Below, in pieces: positions 63,491 through 64,000 of a DNA stretch of 64,000 nucleotides (position 1 is the first letter of the stretch; each line of letters opens with the position of its first letter). Below the pieces are notes generated by a model. The model worked only from the letters and a program-made list of their open reading frames with translations, was not told the DNA's origin and made no database searches. Origin of the DNA: Ancylobacter vacuolatus (GTDB lineage Bacteria > Pseudomonadota > Alphaproteobacteria > Rhizobiales > Xanthobacteraceae); assembly GCF_030813595.1 (NCBI RefSeq), contig NZ_JAUSUH010000003.1:496001-560000 (forward strand), written 5' to 3'. The position numbers were made by a program, and so were the translations under genes.

Positions 63491-64000
63491 ATGGCAAGCA
63501 AGGCGACCGGGCGATGGCTGGTCCTCGCCGTTCCCTATCTGTGGCTGCTGGCGCTGTTCCTCGTCCCGTTCCTGATCGTCTTCAAGATCAGCCTGTCGCA
63601 GGACGCCATCGCGCAGCCGCCCTATCTCCCGACCTTCGATCTTTCCGAAGGCTGGGCGGCATTCAAGGAGGCCTTTGCCGAACTCTCCTTCGAGAATTAC
63701 GGCTATGTGCTCTCCTGGGATAATGAGTTCATCGAGGCCTACGGTTCCAGCCTGTGGATCGCGGGCATCTCCACCATTCTGCTGCTGATGGTGGGCTACC
63801 CCATCGCCTATGGCATGGCGCGGGCGCCGAAATCGATCCGCCCGACACTGCTGATGCTGGTGATCCTGCCGTTCTGGACCTCGTTCCTGATCCGCGTCTA
63901 TGCCTGGATCGGCATTCTCTCGCCCGAGGGGCTGCTGAACCAGTTGCTGTTCGCGCTCGGCATCATCGGCCGCGACACGCCGCTGCAGATCCTGAATACC
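63491..64000 (+). CDS. Polyamine ABC transporter permease, N-terminal part (cut by window edge)
   Basis: The first 170 codons of a PotB/PotH-type permease; GGAGG lies just before the ATG. A first helix LVLAVPYLWLLALFLVPFLI and FKISLSQ are typical, then helices at about 95-115 (SLWIAGISTILLLMVGYPIA) and 120-145 (TLLMLVILPFWTSFLIRVYA). The EAA-loop and the rest lie beyond the window. It belongs with the preceding ATPase in one operon. Confidence 0.9.
   Translation, partial: MASKATGRWLVLAVPYLWLLALFLVPFLIVFKISLSQDAIAQPPYLPTFDLSEGWAAFKEAFAELSFENYGYVLSWDNEFIEAYGSSLWIAGISTILLLMVGYPIAYGMARAPKSIRPTLLMLVILPFWTSFLIRVYAWIGILSPEGLLNQLLFALGIIGRDTPLQILNT

Noticed and set aside
1..64000. CRISPR array, rRNA operon, insertion sequence or prophage
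   Set aside because: No regularly spaced repeats, no rRNA sequence, no transposase or phage structural gene was seen; the only recombinase is the decayed one by the tRNA.

Overview
The window is high-GC, gene-dense DNA that reads as the chromosome of an alphaproteobacterium of the order Hyphomicrobiales. The gene content points to the Xanthobacteraceae area (Ancylobacter/Starkeya/Xanthobacter type); the genus is inference. Signs are the alphaproteobacterial gene orders rpmH-rnpA-yidC-yihA and rnd-lptC-lptA-lptB-rpoN-hpf-ptsN, a malonate TRAP-matAB locus, a LysR/DUF1127/gshA neighbourhood and a match to the EcfG stress promoter.

Layout. 1-1976: a FecA/FecR/FecI-type iron signalling unit, with the receptor cut by the window edge. 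2140-8949: a malonate locus with a TRAP transporter, malonyl-CoA synthetase, malonyl-CoA decarboxylase and a divergent GntR regulator. 8963-17575: a run of nine minus-strand genes. It starts with a MASE4 histidine kinase, a FixJ-like regulator and a lone receiver, and continues with an isochorismatase-like hydrolase, a chloroperoxidase-like hydrolase, an XapX protein, an amidohydrolase, an MFS exporter and a small orphan. Its function is unknown. 17777-27598: a ribose-type ABC transporter with separate DhaK and DhaL kinase subunits, facing a LacI regulator, a racemase-like protein and an aldo/keto reductase. Near-identical palindromes sit in the divergent control region.

27599-34243: a gap with a nested inverted repeat, a fatty-acid desaturase, a potassium channel with a C-terminal zinc ribbon, and a PrtD/HlyD type I secretion pair opposite a small acidic repeat protein that may be its substrate. 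34244-37000: an accessory patch with a PRC-barrel gene behind an EcfG-like promoter, two orphan genes, and a frameshifted serine-recombinase remnant whose reading frame runs into tRNA-Arg(ACG).

37235-54811: mostly housekeeping. It holds a glycoside-hydrolase-like protein and a histidine kinase, then rpmH, rnpA, yidC and yihA, an alcohol dehydrogenase, the rpoN/ptsN/hpf and LPS-transport block, RNase D, UbiA, a cysteine-containing exported protein and RsmE. 54812-64000: an AT-rich patch, a YbdK-type carboxylate-amine ligase, glutamate-cysteine ligase, a LysR regulator, a DUF1127 protein with a clear terminator, an LLM flavin oxidoreductase, a long palindromic intergenic repeat, a glutamine-synthetase-family enzyme and the start of a PotABCD-type polyamine transporter cut by the right edge.

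I saw no CRISPR array, rRNA gene, intact insertion sequence or phage structural gene. The least explained parts are the nine-gene cluster at 8963-17575, the secretion locus at 30376-34243 and the folded element at 27891-27978.
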